From Purshia tridentata (lineage: Eukaryota > Streptophyta > Magnoliopsida > Rosales > Rosaceae), in contig QANT01007068.1 in the NCBI GenBank assembly GCA_003254885.1, positions 52,832 through 116,831 of the forward strand: DNA of 64,000 nt. The letters run 5' to 3'. The position numbers and the translations under genes were made by a program. Of this stretch, positions 1 to 12,755 are shown one piece after another. Below the pieces are notes generated by a model, which was given only the letters and a program-made list of their open reading frames with translations, searched no databases and was not told where the DNA came from. Position 1 is the first letter of the stretch; each line of letters opens with the position of its first letter.

Positions 1-1667
1 CATGTTTATCTTTGTATAATGAAGAACACTCCAGAATGCCCTTGCATTTTGTTGTCAATAAAGCAATGGAACATGGAATGTTCGTCAATCAATAATAATA
101 ATTATTCAAACAGTTGGGGTTGCTGAAATTCATAGGATTCATCGCAGAGTTTGGACTGTTTATGTTTAGTATATAAATATTCAGATTCTGATGCTTGTGG
201 GTGCTTTTTTGGGTCTGTTATGGAGTTTGTTGCTCCTACGGATCTGTACCCAACGGTGCTTCCTAGGAATCAGATGCTCTTATATTCTTTGACATATCAT
301 ATCATCATATTTTCTTAATTGAGTTGTAACTTGTAGTATATATTTAACAGAGGTGGTCATTGTTTTAAGGAAACAGAGAAGCACTTGCTGCAACATCCCC
401 ATCACAAACTCAGACTCATCACTCGTGGTCTGAAACTCTCTCCTCCTCCCCAACTCACAAACCAGTGGCACATAGCTAGCTCTATGCGCCATGCTGCAGG
501 GGATTAATTTTGAATCTATGATCATGGTTATGGAGTGAAATCAACGGTGAAAGCCAATCATCAATGATGAGAAGCAAAATTTTGATCATGCTATACGATC
601 GTGATCACACATTCTGGTCAACATGATCATCTTCGTTTATTTGCTGCTGAATGCCATGCATGAACTGGCTAAGCTTATCTGGTGAAACGAACGATCGTCG
701 ATCCGTCAAAACTCAAAACCAAGCCATGCATATTTGGTGAATCGAGATTCGATCGATCGACATATTCACTGATACTTTAATTTTAATTTGGTTTGTGAAA
801 TTGTGTACTTGTCGAGATTTGATACCAAGTCCTACAAATGAATATAACACCCTTGTTAATTGTCAATTGTTATCATTATCATCAAATCATCACCACATTT
901 ACTGTTATAATATGATAATATCCATTTCATATAAACATGTATTTTTTTTTTTTTCAACAGCAATTCAACAGAAAATAATAATAACAGAAATCTAGGTTCA
1001 AATTTTTTTGTAAGGAAAAAAGATAACTTATTTATAATTAAATTTGATGATTTCATCATATAAATTTGAAATATTATAATATATATTGTGATTTAATCAT
1101 GAGAAAAACTTGGTCCCTAACTAATACATTCTCAACTTTATTTAAATCCAACAATGTGTAAAATATGAATGTGTATTTTATCATTTACTCATAAGTTTTA
1201 TTCTTTAGATTACGATCATTTATAAGATTTAAACTTAATACTTGATCGTATGTGTTATTCACTAAACCAAATAATTACTAATCATTATTCTTTTGGTTTT
1301 GGTTTAAGTGTTATGAAGTGAGATAAATGATGGGTAAAATCTTAATTTAGGTCTTGTTATAAGTTATAACTTCTAGAAATTAAAAGACAAAAGAGTTTCA
1401 CCAACAAAAAAAGAAAAAAAGAAAGACCAAAAAAAAGATGAGAAACGCTGGCGCAGATTAGCCTAAAGTGGACACGGCAGCAGCGTATCGTTACTCAATT
1501 GGCGCGCATTAGGGGATTGCGCATTGCGCACCGTCCTCGAACTAATATATAACTCGCTCTCTACCATTTCACACTGGCGTTCACAAACTCACACTCCCTC
1601 CCATTCCTTCACTGTTTTTTACTTTCATGCTTTGAACTTTCATTCTCGATTGGATTTCATTCCGGCC
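1..1667. other. Intergenic DNA and SSRP1 promoter
   Basis: No gene is recognised with confidence here. The first 80 bases contain an AATAAA-like polyadenylation context near position 57 and could be the 3' end of a gene to the left. An 81-codon minus-strand ORF at 280-525 begins with a coding-looking stretch but matches no family I know. From about 900 to 1400 the DNA is AT-rich and featureless. A TATA-like TATATAA near 1545-1551 lies about 120 bases upstream of the SSRP1 start codon and is a plausible core promoter. Confidence 0.6.
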
Positions 1668-4600
1668 ATGACGGACGGCCATCTCTTTAATAATATCTCT
1701 CTCGGAGGTCGTGGAGGCACTGTGAGTTTCTCTTTTACGCAGTTTGATTAGTCGAGGCTTAATTTTTGAGATTTCGTTTTTCGTTTTTTTTTTCAATTTT
1801 TTCAATGCTAATGAAAACCTAATGCTCTGTGGTCTGGAAATGTCGGTGGTTTCTAACTCTTTGGTTCGGTCGGATATAGTGTCGTTTTGAGGATTTTGGG
1901 GATTCTGATAGCTATGGTTGCTTTCGATTGCTCGTCCTGAAACCCTAATTTGTTCTTTCGTGGAGCTGTTTGTGGTCTTGGAACTTTGGTGTGTTTGGTT
2001 GCGGAGAAATTCATAGTTTTTAGTTTTGGCCATAGCGTAGGGTTGGGGTACACGGAAACATCATTCCTCAAAGTTTTGGTAAAATCTTTCATTTCTTTTG
2101 GTGATGAGAAATATGAGTTGCTCTGCTTGGTTGCCATGAAATGGGAGGAAGAAGTGTGTAATTTTCCCCCTATATCCTTCTTTGTAAAACTCTAATTCCA
2201 CTGCATTTGATAGAAGTTTCTTACTTCGCATATAGAGTTTCCCATTGTTGGGAGCTGTAATTTTGTTAGAAAGGGTAAAATCCTGACATAGGTCCACTCT
2301 CTGTGTCCATCTTAAAAAGCCATGATTATTTGAATATGATAATTTGTTTTGATAATTATACTTTTTTTTAACGTTTTCATCTTTTGTCAAGATTTTGTAA
2401 TGCTGTCTGTAATATGACCAGAGATGAATATATCAATTTTGGGACTATACATAATTTGGTAAATTCATTTATAAAAGAGATTTTCTTTGGTGAATGAGCT
2501 ATGGGCATATTGTAAGTGAGGAAATGGACACTTATAAGTTAGAGCATGTATTGTTCCTCATTGTGTCACATGTGGAATGCAGAATCCGGGGCAGCTAAAA
2601 GTATATTCAGGAGGGATTTTATGGAAAAAGCAGGGAGGTGGTAAAGCAATCGAGGTTGATAAAAGTGACATTGTCGGGGTGACATGGATGAAGGTCCCTA
2701 GGACAAATCAACTTGGTGTTCGAATTAAAGATGGATTGTACTACAAGTTCATTGGATTCCGTGACCAGGTTAGCATTCCACCCACCCTTTTGCTCTTGTA
2801 TGCTTTACTGTTTACTTTTATTAGGTGAAGTTTTAATATTGAATTGAGCATTTGCTGAGTTTGTCACTGCTGTAAATTTTTTTTATGTTTGTGTTTTCTA
2901 TAGTTACTAAAGGACTTTTTGTGATAACTTGACACATGTAATTGCACAAGAACTTGCCGTTCACAAGTTGATGGTCAAACTGAGTTTATTGTTCCATGCA
3001 CCTGATGTTTGTTGATGGAAATATTAAACTAAATAGGAAAAAAAAACTAACTTTTGATTAATAATGTTGTCCAAGAATAAGAAAAACTTGCTCATATTTT
3101 CTTGTTTCTTCTATGCTTGCCTTGTAGGATGTCACCAATTTGACCAATTATTTCCAAAACACTTGTGGAATAACACCAGAGGACAAGCAGCTTTCTGTTA
3201 GTGGACGTAATTGGGGAGAAGTGGATTTAAGTGGTCAGTGCTGTTATCTTTTGTTCAAGTTGCTGATCTCTACTAATTTATTCTCACTTATTTGATCTTT
3301 CTTACATTTGGTTATGATTCACTTGTTTTATGTAAATTTCTTCCATGGTTTTTGGTATGTGGATTGGTTCTTATAGCATGGAAGTTTGGAAAATGCTTCC
3401 ATCTTGCTACAAAGTACAACTTTAAGCACAATGTTTTGTCGAGACTACTTGAAGTTGGTTCATTTTGTTTTTTTGGTTTTTTAATTATTATTTATGCTAT
3501 TGATGGAGTCTTACAGAGCCGGGATTTTTCTTTTTGCACCTGTTCATTATCCTAATGAATGTTCCAGTGCAATTCTGTTTTTCAAATATTCATTACCTTT
3601 CTTCCATGTATGGTTTGTTCTGTGATGATATGGCTGTCTTGATTGTATGATGGGTTCCTTAAAGGCAGTATAAATGATTTACAGATCTTCTTTTGCTACT
3701 TGCAGGGAATATGCTAACTTTCTTGGTTGACTCTAAGCAAGCATTTGAGGTATCTTTGGCTGATGTCTCACAAACACAGCTTCAGGGGAAAAATGATGTC
3801 ATCTTAGAGTTCCATGTGGATGATACCACTGGAGCTAATGAGGTTTGTTGCTCATATTTGTGTTTTTGTTTATCTTTCTTCTAAAGACACTGGGCGCTTT
3901 TTACATTAATCCTCATGGTACTACAGATACCCAGAATTAAATTATAAGCTCTGATCGGCATAAGATTTAGATCTTTTAGTTACAATTCTGAAACTAATCG
4001 GTTGATTCTAGGCTACTTGCTTATGAGTTTTTTTTTTTTGTTGTCTACATTTCTGTTACGATCACAGAAAGATTCATTGATGGAGATAAGTTTTCACATT
4101 CCGAACACCAACACTCAATTTGTTGGTGATGAGACTCATCCTCCTGCTCAGGTGTGTTTGTTCGTGTAATGTTATAGAATTTTGAAGGTCTTGGTTATTG
4201 ATCTTGGAATGATTTACTGATTCCTCTTGAATCAACATTTTGTAGGTTTTTCGTGACAAAATCATGTCGATGGCTGATGTTGGTGCTGGAGGTGAAGATG
4301 CTGTTGTCACATTTGAAAGTATTGCCATCCTCACACCAAGGTAGATGTTCCTGAGAATAATAAGGATACTGCACCTGCTTGCACCCTCAGTGGCACAGGG
4401 AATGCATCATCTAAGTATTAGATTGTGCATTTATGTCATATTCCGGTGCTTGTCTTTCTTTCCATATGTAATGCCAGGCTAATGGAAGTACTTGCTTAAT
4501 ATAGGGGTCGCTACAGTGTGGAACTTCATCTTTCATTCTTGCGGCTACAAGGACAGGCTAATGATTTCAAAATTCAGTACAGCAGTGTTGTTCGCCTGTT

Positions 4601-7221
4601 TCTACTTCCTAAGGTTCTATTCTTATCTTGGGCACTAATATTTTGTTGTTCACCTGTTTTTGCTTCCAGAGGTTTTTGTCTAGATATTTATATAAGCACC
4701 TATGACATTGCTCTATGCAAATCATTTATTTCTCTCTTCAATGGCTGATAGGACTATCAACATAATAATCATGCCATTCTTGGAACCAGTTAATGTGGCC
4801 TTGATCAGATTTCATAATGCTTCTTCTTTGTTTGTGCAGTCTAACCAGCCACATACCTTTGTTGTTGTTACTCTTGATCCACCTATCCGTAAAGGGCAAA
4901 CATTGTATCCACATATTGTTTTGCAGGTATTGTTTGTTTCATTGCCTTGATGGTCAACAGATTAAGGATTTCCATGATTGTTTCGTTTCATTCCTTTAGA
5001 GAAATAATAAAAATTGCTTCCTTTCAATGACTACCTTTATCTTGTAAAGTTTGAAACCGACTTTGTGGTACAAAGCGAGCTGTCAATGAGTGAAGAACTT
5101 TTTAACACCAAGTACAAGGACAAGTTAGAACCTTCTTACAAGGTAGATAGTTTCTTCCCCTCAGCCAATGGTTGTAATGTAACAGACCATTGTTTCATTT
5201 GTTTAATACAGAGTGTAATAATTAACAGGAGCTATCATTATTTTTGCTCAAATAAACAGGGACTAATTCATGAAGTGTTCACCACAATATTGCGTGGCTT
5301 GTCTGGTGCCAAAGTTACAAAACCGGGAAAATTCCGCAGTTGTCAAGATGGTTATGCTGTGAAGTCTTCACTGAAAGCTGAAGATGGAGTTCTATATCCT
5401 CTTGAAAAGAGCTTCTTTTTCCTGCCCAAACCTCCCACCCTCATCCTTCATGATCAGGTAGAATTTGAATTCATATGACAGATTATATCGCTGGTCTAAC
5501 AGGAAACTGGTTGATATTATTTGGAATCTCACTTTTTCTTTTTCTTAATATTAGATTGACTATGTGGAATTTGAGAGGCATGGTGCTGGAGGCTCAAATA
5601 TGCATTATTTTGATCTTCTTATCAGACTCAAAAGTGAGCAAGAGCATCTGTTTCGAAACATTCAGAGGAATGAATACCATAATCTTTTTGACTTCATCAA
5701 GTAAGTATCAGTACCAATTATTTCCATTACTTGGTCGTTGAGTTGTTGGTATTCAAATTTTGACCTTTTTGACTACGCATGCAGTTCAAAAGGTCTCAAA
5801 ATCATGAACTTAGGAGCGGGCCAAACAGCAGATGGTGGTGTTGCTCCCCTTCTTGATGATCCAGATGATGATGCTGTGGTTGACCCACACCTTGTTCGCG
5901 TGAAGAATGAAGCTGGTGGTGATGAGAGTGATGAAGAGGTGGAACTTCTATTTTGTACTATTTTATTTACTAAATCTTCTCTTTGGGTTGGTGCCATGCT
6001 TTTTCTGTGAGTGAAAATATTTGGTAGGGTTCACTTCATCAAGCTACGTTTATGAGTGTCAAAACGTTTGCTAGGGGTATATTTTCTACCCCAATTACCA
6101 AGTACTGTTATAGTTTGCCAACTCAGACGCTCATGGAAAGGACACTCATCTCTACCTGTGGCTGATACTTGTTTTCCTTTAGGTGAATTTAGTGTGTATA
6201 GAAGTAGATCCAGTTATTATGTACTTTTATGAAAATAGTTTTGCAGAGTAAGTATTTTCATGACTGTTTTATGCATCCTTAAGCACATTGTGTGTGGGGA
6301 TAGTCCTAGTTGTTTTATATATCTGTGACTGAAAGTACACTTTTGTGTTCACACGTCACTCGTGCCGTCACCACCATTTTTGAGTGTCTTGTGATATTCC
6401 AAACGTGGTGATCTTTGGCAGGATGAAGATTTTGTTCTTGAAAATGATGATGGAGGCTCTCCAACTGATGATTCTGGGGAGGATGATTCTGATGCTAGTG
6501 AAAGTGGAGCTGAGAAAGAGGCAAGTCATTTTTATTAGATTTTATTTGCTTAAATCTTTTAAGAAGGTTGTTATACAATCTATATGTTGTATATCAACTT
6601 AACATAAATCACCAATTCCAGAAGCCTGCTAAAAAGGAGTCTAGGAAAGAACCTTCAACTTCAAAGGTATCATCTTCCAAGAAAAAGGCCAGAGATGCAG
6701 GTGAAGACGGTTCAAAGAAGAAGAAACAGAAAAAGAAAAAGGATCCAAATGCACCAAAAAGAGCGATGTCTGGTTTCATGTTCTTCTCACAAATGGAGAG
6801 AGAGGTGGGTTCGTAATTTATATTTCATATGTTTGGGTTTGTGTTAATTTATCTCTGTTACATGGGACAGATAATTTGTTAACCTTATTTGTGCTGACCA
6901 TAGAATGTCAAGAAAAGTAACCCTGGAATTGCGTTTACGGAAGTGGGGAGAGCACTTGGAGATAAGTGGAAAAAGATGACAGGTTTGCATGATTTGATTT
7001 GAGTAAATTACATCATCCTGTGCTCCCACATCATCATCTTGTTAAAATGTGCCAATTACAATATTACTTTGTCATATTTTTTCCTTCTTGCAGCGGAGGA
7101 GAAAGAACCATATGAAGCAAAGGCTCGTCAAGATAAATTACGCTACAAGGATGAAATTAGTGGCTACAAGAATCCCCAACCCATGAATGTAGATTCAGGG
7201 AATGAATCTGACAGCGGATAG
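1668..7221 (+). CDS. SSRP1: FACT complex subunit SSRP1 (HMG-box histone chaperone)
   Basis: SSRP1 pairs with SPT16 to form FACT, the nuclear histone chaperone that loosens and rebuilds nucleosomes ahead of RNA and DNA polymerases. The gene has many exons. Exon 1 (1668-1721) encodes [18 protein letters not shown], and exon 2 starts at 2583 with [16 protein letters not shown], the N-terminal SSRP1 domain. The middle exons give the paired PH-like (SSrecog/Rtt106-type) domains, for example [24 protein letters not shown] and [21 protein letters not shown] long acidic stretch follows, with [10 protein letters not shown] and [14 protein letters not shown]. Next come a lysine-rich segment ([20 protein letters not shown]) and a full HMG box split over three exons (about 6735-7160), including [20 protein letters not shown]. 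The protein ends GNESDSG and stop, at about 640 residues, which is normal for plant SSRP1. The 3' ends of this gene and the pectate lyase face each other. Confidence 0.95.
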
Positions 7222-8027
7222 ATTAAAAACTAGAATATGGGACAGACAGTGTTCCTTTTCAAGTCTACTTTCATTTCGCCTTATTTGTAGAATCTATGCT
7301 AGATATTGTTTTGGCACCTTGGATTTTAATTCTACCGTGTTTGGTTGACATATTTTCTCCTTTTTTATTCTTTTTTCTCTTGCTCAGCTAATTAGGGCAT
7401 AAATTCCACTTGCTCGGTGTGATCATGTCTTTGATACTTTTAGCATGCCCTGTTGGTCCAATACCGTGATTTCCATGGATGCGATCGTGTTTTGCACTAG
7501 GGTTTTATTGAGAATTGGGCCTCGTTTTGTTCGTGACAGCAAACCAAAATCAGCTAGGACCCAATTACTTGCTTAAATCTCACCTGGGAACTCCTCGACT
7601 CTGACATTTTTTATTTTTTTACTAAGAAAAAGAACCAAGAAATACCGAAACAGACGCTTTAACGTCTCTTTAATTTTGAATGGCGCTCTATGTGGTCACT
7701 ATTAGTCTATTATTCATTTTTTGGTCTATTTTGCCATTGCCGTCCAATTTTTTTAAAATATTAATAATCCTACTCATTATTCCTTTTTGGTGCTATAGTC
7801 AAGATCTTTGCCTATAGGCTATAGTCAACGTCATAAAAATTTGAAAATTAGATATATTTTCTTTGGATAAGGCTTCAAAGTCTAATTATTATTGGTGATA
7901 TAGTCAAGATCGTTGCCTATAGGCTATAGTCAACTTCCTAAAATTTGAAAATTAGATATATCATATATGTTCTTTATTAACATTTTCTTTGGCTTGGCAA
8001 AAAAAAAAAAAAAANTAAAAAAAATTT

Positions 8028-8062
<35 letters not shown>

Positions 8063-8707
8063 ATTTTCTTTGGATAAGGCTTAAAAGTCTAATTATTTTC
8101 TTTTATTTAGGATTAGGAGTCTCTTTGATAATTTGTGCGTCTATTTGTTTAGATGAATTGACATTTTTTGAATTGTTGATAACTCTATACTTAGCTAAAG
8201 ACATTTGGGAGTGCTTCTATATAGGAAGGGTTTTGCATAGTGTTACTTTTGTTAGAAACATAATTTTCTTTTAATAAAAAAAATATATATTTCTCTATTT
8301 TTTTTAAGATTGTTAAAATTTGGTAATTAATTTAATCAATTTTCAACAAGCATAAATTCGCAATAATGAGTTATAGAAGAGACGAGGATTAGAGGTGGGC
8401 AGGTGGCTAGTGGCAATCTAAATTATTTTTTATTTTTATTATTTTTCATATTTATATAAGTAAAAAAACAATAAAACTGTTTTTATGACGGCCATCTTTA
8501 AGGAGATGGATCCAACTGTATTATCGAAAAAAAAAAAAATACAACCATCCTTCCTTATTCTCCACCAGCATATCTTGGTTTTTGTATTTTGTTTTGATTA
8601 TCATGCACTCTTGTTCTTCTTCCGGCATCCCTCCCTCTGATACTACAAAGAATTAAGAAGAAGAAAGAGATGAAGACGATCCAAATCAGTAATTCTGTGT
8701 CGAGTCT
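7222..8707. other. Convergent intergenic region, AT-rich with tandem repeats
   Basis: This lies between the 3' ends of SSRP1 and the pectate lyase. The first 200 bases are likely SSRP1 3' UTR. The rest is AT-rich, with degenerate direct repeats (7787-8100) interrupted by a long poly-A stretch with one N. No coding sequence or RNA gene is visible. Confidence 0.7.
7787..8100. repeat. Degenerate direct repeats around a poly-A tract with an N
   Basis: A unit containing TATAGTCAAGATC, TTGCCTATAGGCTATAGTCA and TTTGAAAATTAGATATAT occurs near 7793-7855 and again near 7899-7960. The following segment, CATTTTCTTTGGATAAGGCTT, is seen in full or in part near 7855, 7981 and 8062. The unit is about 105 bp. 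A homopolymer of A from about 7999 to 8060 contains an N at 8015, so copy number and length here may be an assembly artefact. Confidence 0.75.
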
Positions 8708-10222
8708 CTAGCATTCTTTGCCAACATAGCAGTTGAGCGAACCAGCAAAGCGTGTAAGCCTTCTGACAAATGTCCCTGGCTTTGCTTTGATGACTTCCAT
8801 CCTCCCAAAGCCATGGTTCTTGTTGGCCGATCCCGATTCGACAAAGAATGCTCCGTTAATCATGAGATCTCCTTCTGACCTCCATTGCCAGTTCTTCCAC
8901 TCGCTCTCGGGCGCGTAGTTCCTGTGGGCAATCTCCTTGGCAGCCGGGTTTGGTGGGGCTATGTAGCGGTTGCCCTGGCTGATGATTGTTGGGTTTGAGC
9001 TCCCTCCAATGGCGTACATGAGCCAGTGGGTGTAGTCGTTGTTCACCACATGCACGAACCCCCACCTCACTCTTGGCATTCTCTGAATCAGCCCCTTCCC
9101 GAAGTGGTTGAAAGCTAGCGTTACTTGCATTATCTTGTCACCTTGAAATGAGTCGCTTGCACCCAGAAGCATCACCTGCACCATTAAATACAAATGATGA
9201 GTTGAGACTTGAGATGATACAAATAACAGTAATTATCAAATTACTTACATCGTTATGATGGGTGAAGTGGCAGTTGGATATGGTGACAGCGGTAGAGCCT
9301 TGAACGACGTCGATGAGGCCATCGGCGCAGTTCCACATGGAGAGATGGTCGAGCCAAATGTTAGAGGAACCAAAGACAGTAATCCCATCTCCTTCACTAT
9401 GGGTCCTGACTCCAATGTGGTCCACAGAGTCCCTGATCATGCCACCACCGGTGGGCACAGTGTCATGTATGTGAAGCCCATGAATGATCACATTCTGAAC
9501 GAACTGCATCATAAGCCCAGCACCATAAGCAATGTGGACGTTGGCCCCGCGAGCGTCGATGGTCTTGTGGCTCGTTATGATAAGCTCCTGGCTCAACTTG
9601 ATGATCATGCCGTGTGCGAATATGATCCACAGTGGCTCCTTTTGGATCACAGCGTGGCGGAGAGTTCCGGGTCTGGGGTTTGCCACGTCATTATCAGAAG
9701 CATCGGTGACGATGTAGATCCTGCCGCGCACTCCTCCGCGGGTCTTGCGGCCGAAACCTTGGACGCAGCGGGCCAGGTGTTTGCGGTCGTCGGCCCAGTT
9801 CTTCTTGCATCTCCAGCAGCGGTCAATTGGGTTTGTGGCCTTGCAGGGCCCTTTGTATGCATGGCCCCGAAGACCTCTCCTTGTGCTCTTGTTCCCAACA
9901 AAATCAACCAGGGTGCTGCCAACATGCGTTATTTATAATTTAGATTAGTATAATATAATTAAAGAGTAAAATAATTAAACAAAATAATAATCGAATTACT
10001 AGCTTACTCCTGAACAATTTGGTCAAACTCATTAGTGACTTGTTCCGGGTTGGACACATAGGCCTTCTGGGCCTCTAACTCGGCATCCTTGGCTCGTGTC
10101 TGCCATACCGTGTCCATCTGCACCACAAGCTCATTGGTTTCATTTGCGCCTGCTGCTCTCAGGCTTGGAACTAGCACGCAGAAGGAGATCACGAAAAGGA
10201 CTAAATTCAGCTTCGACATCAT
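8708..10222 (-). CDS. Pectate lyase, polysaccharide lyase family 1 (pollen type)
   Basis: This is a secreted enzyme that cleaves de-esterified pectin (polygalacturonate) by Ca2+-dependent beta-elimination in the cell wall. Three exons read cleanly: 10222-10008, 9915-9249 and 9175-8708 (1350 nt, 449 residues). The N-terminus [20 protein letters not shown] is a signal peptide. An N-terminal extension of the plant Pec_lyase_N type follows, then the cysteine-rich segment [19 protein letters not shown]. The PL1 core shows [19 protein letters not shown] (Ca2+ site region) and [20 protein letters not shown], which carries the conserved arginines including the expected catalytic one. It ends [10 protein letters not shown]. 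The wording of the core is closest to pollen/anther pectate lyases (LAT59/AT59 type) as I remember them. A TATA-like element lies just upstream, and the gene is head to head with the PIN8-like carrier. Confidence 0.95.
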
Positions 10223-12755
10223 TGATGACTAGCTGTAATTTCGACCTTTTCTCTCTCTTTTTTTTGTGTGTTTTCTTTTATATATTTAGAAGGAGTTTCC
10301 TTAGGGATATGTGGTCAAGGTCTATGTAATTGATCCCCAGCTGCTTGCAGCGGGATCAGATGGAGTATAGATAGACCTTGCCAGACAAACGATTGATAGG
10401 CAAAAGTCCTAAGAAATCAGCGATCGATACAAATCGTTTGCCTTGGCTTAAACAATCAATGAGTGGGGGTTTTTATACACCAATGCATGCCCGTTATGGC
10501 TCTAATATTAGCTAGTTAGGAGCATTGATTGTGGTCAACCATCTCCTTAATTAATTAGATACCACTCATTTCAACTGGTTTTGCTTCATATGGGCTAACA
10601 GAATTTTCAAACCCTTAATTTGATGAGTAAAACATTATCAACCACACACACAGTCATTAGCTAGCTTGCGTATCCTTAATTAGCCTATATGGGTTATTAT
10701 AATATTTCTTATTAGCTATAATTAATAACCATCCTTTTTTGCCTCACGTCCCGTCCGATAAAATTGGAACAACCGTAGAGCTAGAACAATTTATCCAAGT
10801 GAGAAAAAAGTTGGTTTGCTAGCTACCTCGAGATTTAATAATACCAGCTCCCCACCTCAAGAGACACATAACTTGTAGAACATAGTACATAATAAAATTA
10901 AGTAGCCTTTCTGAGAAAGATACAACTTTGATCTTGAGCTAGCTCTATTTCACCTTTTCATTGTTTAGTGCAAGATAAGTAAAGGAAAAGACACAGTGAG
11001 GTGCAAGTATATATATATACCTAATATAAGACAGTAGATGATTGAAAAGGGTTTTCAATCGAATCAGAAAGTTTGTCTAGTCAAAAATTCGTCTGACCGT
11101 GTAGCTAGCAACAAATGCAGTTTAATAAATATTAAACTGCATGCTAATTTTCTAAGATATACATATATATGAAGAGCATATTAGACATTCCTTCCTTCAA
11201 TGAACGTTGAACAGAACATTGATGGGTACTCAAATTTATTCTTTGGATTCTTATCATGATCATTACATTCAATGATAAAATGCACTCCCAATATTTATCA
11301 ATGCATAAATGCACTTGCAGAGATTAGCTCTATATATTTCAGGGAATTCAGTATTGCATTCCATTTTTCACTGTGTAATATACTATTTGGCCTTAACTTT
11401 GTCTGAAGAGGATATAACTGTAAATGGGCCACAACTCCAAAAAAGAAATGGCTTAGTGGCTTTCTAATGCCTGCATATTTTATATGGAATGTTAAGGATC
11501 AATTTAGCTTGACACAGCACAATCAAGGTTAAATTATGCAGGCACCAGGATATATATACACAAGAGTTGTATATATACATATATCATATAATTAAGATTA
11601 AATTAAGATGGCATTAATGCATCAGGTTAGCCAACCAATTGCCTGCACGAGCCATATGCTTGTTGTTTGCCATAATATGCTGTTGGATGGAAGGAATATA
11701 TATGTTATACACGCACTACAGCAGAGAGAGATATATATATACATATATATATTCACCCACTTTTGAGTTGAGAGATATAAAAGGTGGTTTTGGCATTGTG
11801 CATTCATGTGATGAACATTGATAAAAATGGATCGAACAAATTGGAATTCAATATTCAAAGACAAGTTGAAGAAAGAGATATGATCAGGTCGTCATTTATA
11901 GAAAAAAACACATATAAAAAAGCAAATTCGCCCACAACACTTATTCTAACACTTTTGACCATATTTAGCAAAAATTCTTCCTTCAAACTGTTAAACTCAG
12001 CGGTTCTATTACTTCCCTTGCAATTCACTCCTTTATTCTTCTTCCTTCCTACAATTGAAAGATAATCCTCCAAAGTAAAATCAAATTATTGGGGTTTAAT
12101 GAATAAGCTATCACAATTTTTGTTTGTTTTTGTTTTTGGTAGGGAACAGAGGCATATATGCACTGTCAAAATGATGTAAGAACATTTTTGCTCCCCAAAA
12201 TAGAAAATAAAAAAAAATTATAAATTTTAAAGGAAAATCATACCAAGAAAGGTTGTAGAGCTACCATGTCAGCCTACCTATGTAGCTCTGCTTTGCCTAA
12301 AGAACAGGGCCACAAGAAATTAAACTGGAATCTTACCTTTGGATTTTTTATGACAAAAATACCCTGACTTTTCATTTATGACTAACCTTCTTATATTTAT
12401 AAAGTGACCTTGTCTAATGTTGATATATAGTTGATACTTAACCATCAGAAAAGAGAATAAAGCATACACTAAAAGTTTAATTAATCTACATTAGCATGAA
12501 GGCAGTATGTTCTTTTAACTACAAACAATCAGCGCTTAAGGTCATTCTGGGGATTAAGGAAAACTTTTAATAAAGCTTCTACAAAAACAGGCATTCTCTC
12601 CTTAACTTTTCATATCTGACAAAGCAACAAACAAAGCATATAAGAGTTGTTATTTTTTTCATCAGCAGAGCATATAAAGAGTTCATATGTCATTACCAAG
12701 AATTCATAAACAGTTTTAGATATTTTCAATTCTTCAAGAAGCACAAAAAGTCACC
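10223..12755. other. Divergent intergenic region between pectate lyase and PIN8-like genes
   Basis: This 2.5-kb AT-rich spacer carries the promoters of both flanking genes. It contains short TA/CATATA microsatellites near 11010-11025, 11550-11590 and 11730-11752. No ORF here looks like a protein of a known family, and I see no RNA gene or clear transposon end. Confidence 0.6.
10275..10284 (-). promoter_or_regulatory. Probable TATA box of the pectate lyase gene
   Basis: On the minus strand this reads TATATAAAAG, about 53-62 bases upstream of the lyase start codon. That leaves a short 5' leader of roughly 25-30 bases. The call is by position and sequence only. Confidence 0.5.

Noticed and set aside
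1581-2033. Minus-strand frame of 150 codons over the SSRP1 first exon
   Set aside because: It is rich in Lys, Asn, Ser and Thr as expected from reversed AT-rich leader and intron DNA, and it overlaps a certain gene.
9255-9938. Long plus-strand open frame of 227 codons
   Set aside because: It is the complement of the pectate lyase second exon, whose minus-strand translation is a clear PL1 protein. The plus frame matches nothing.
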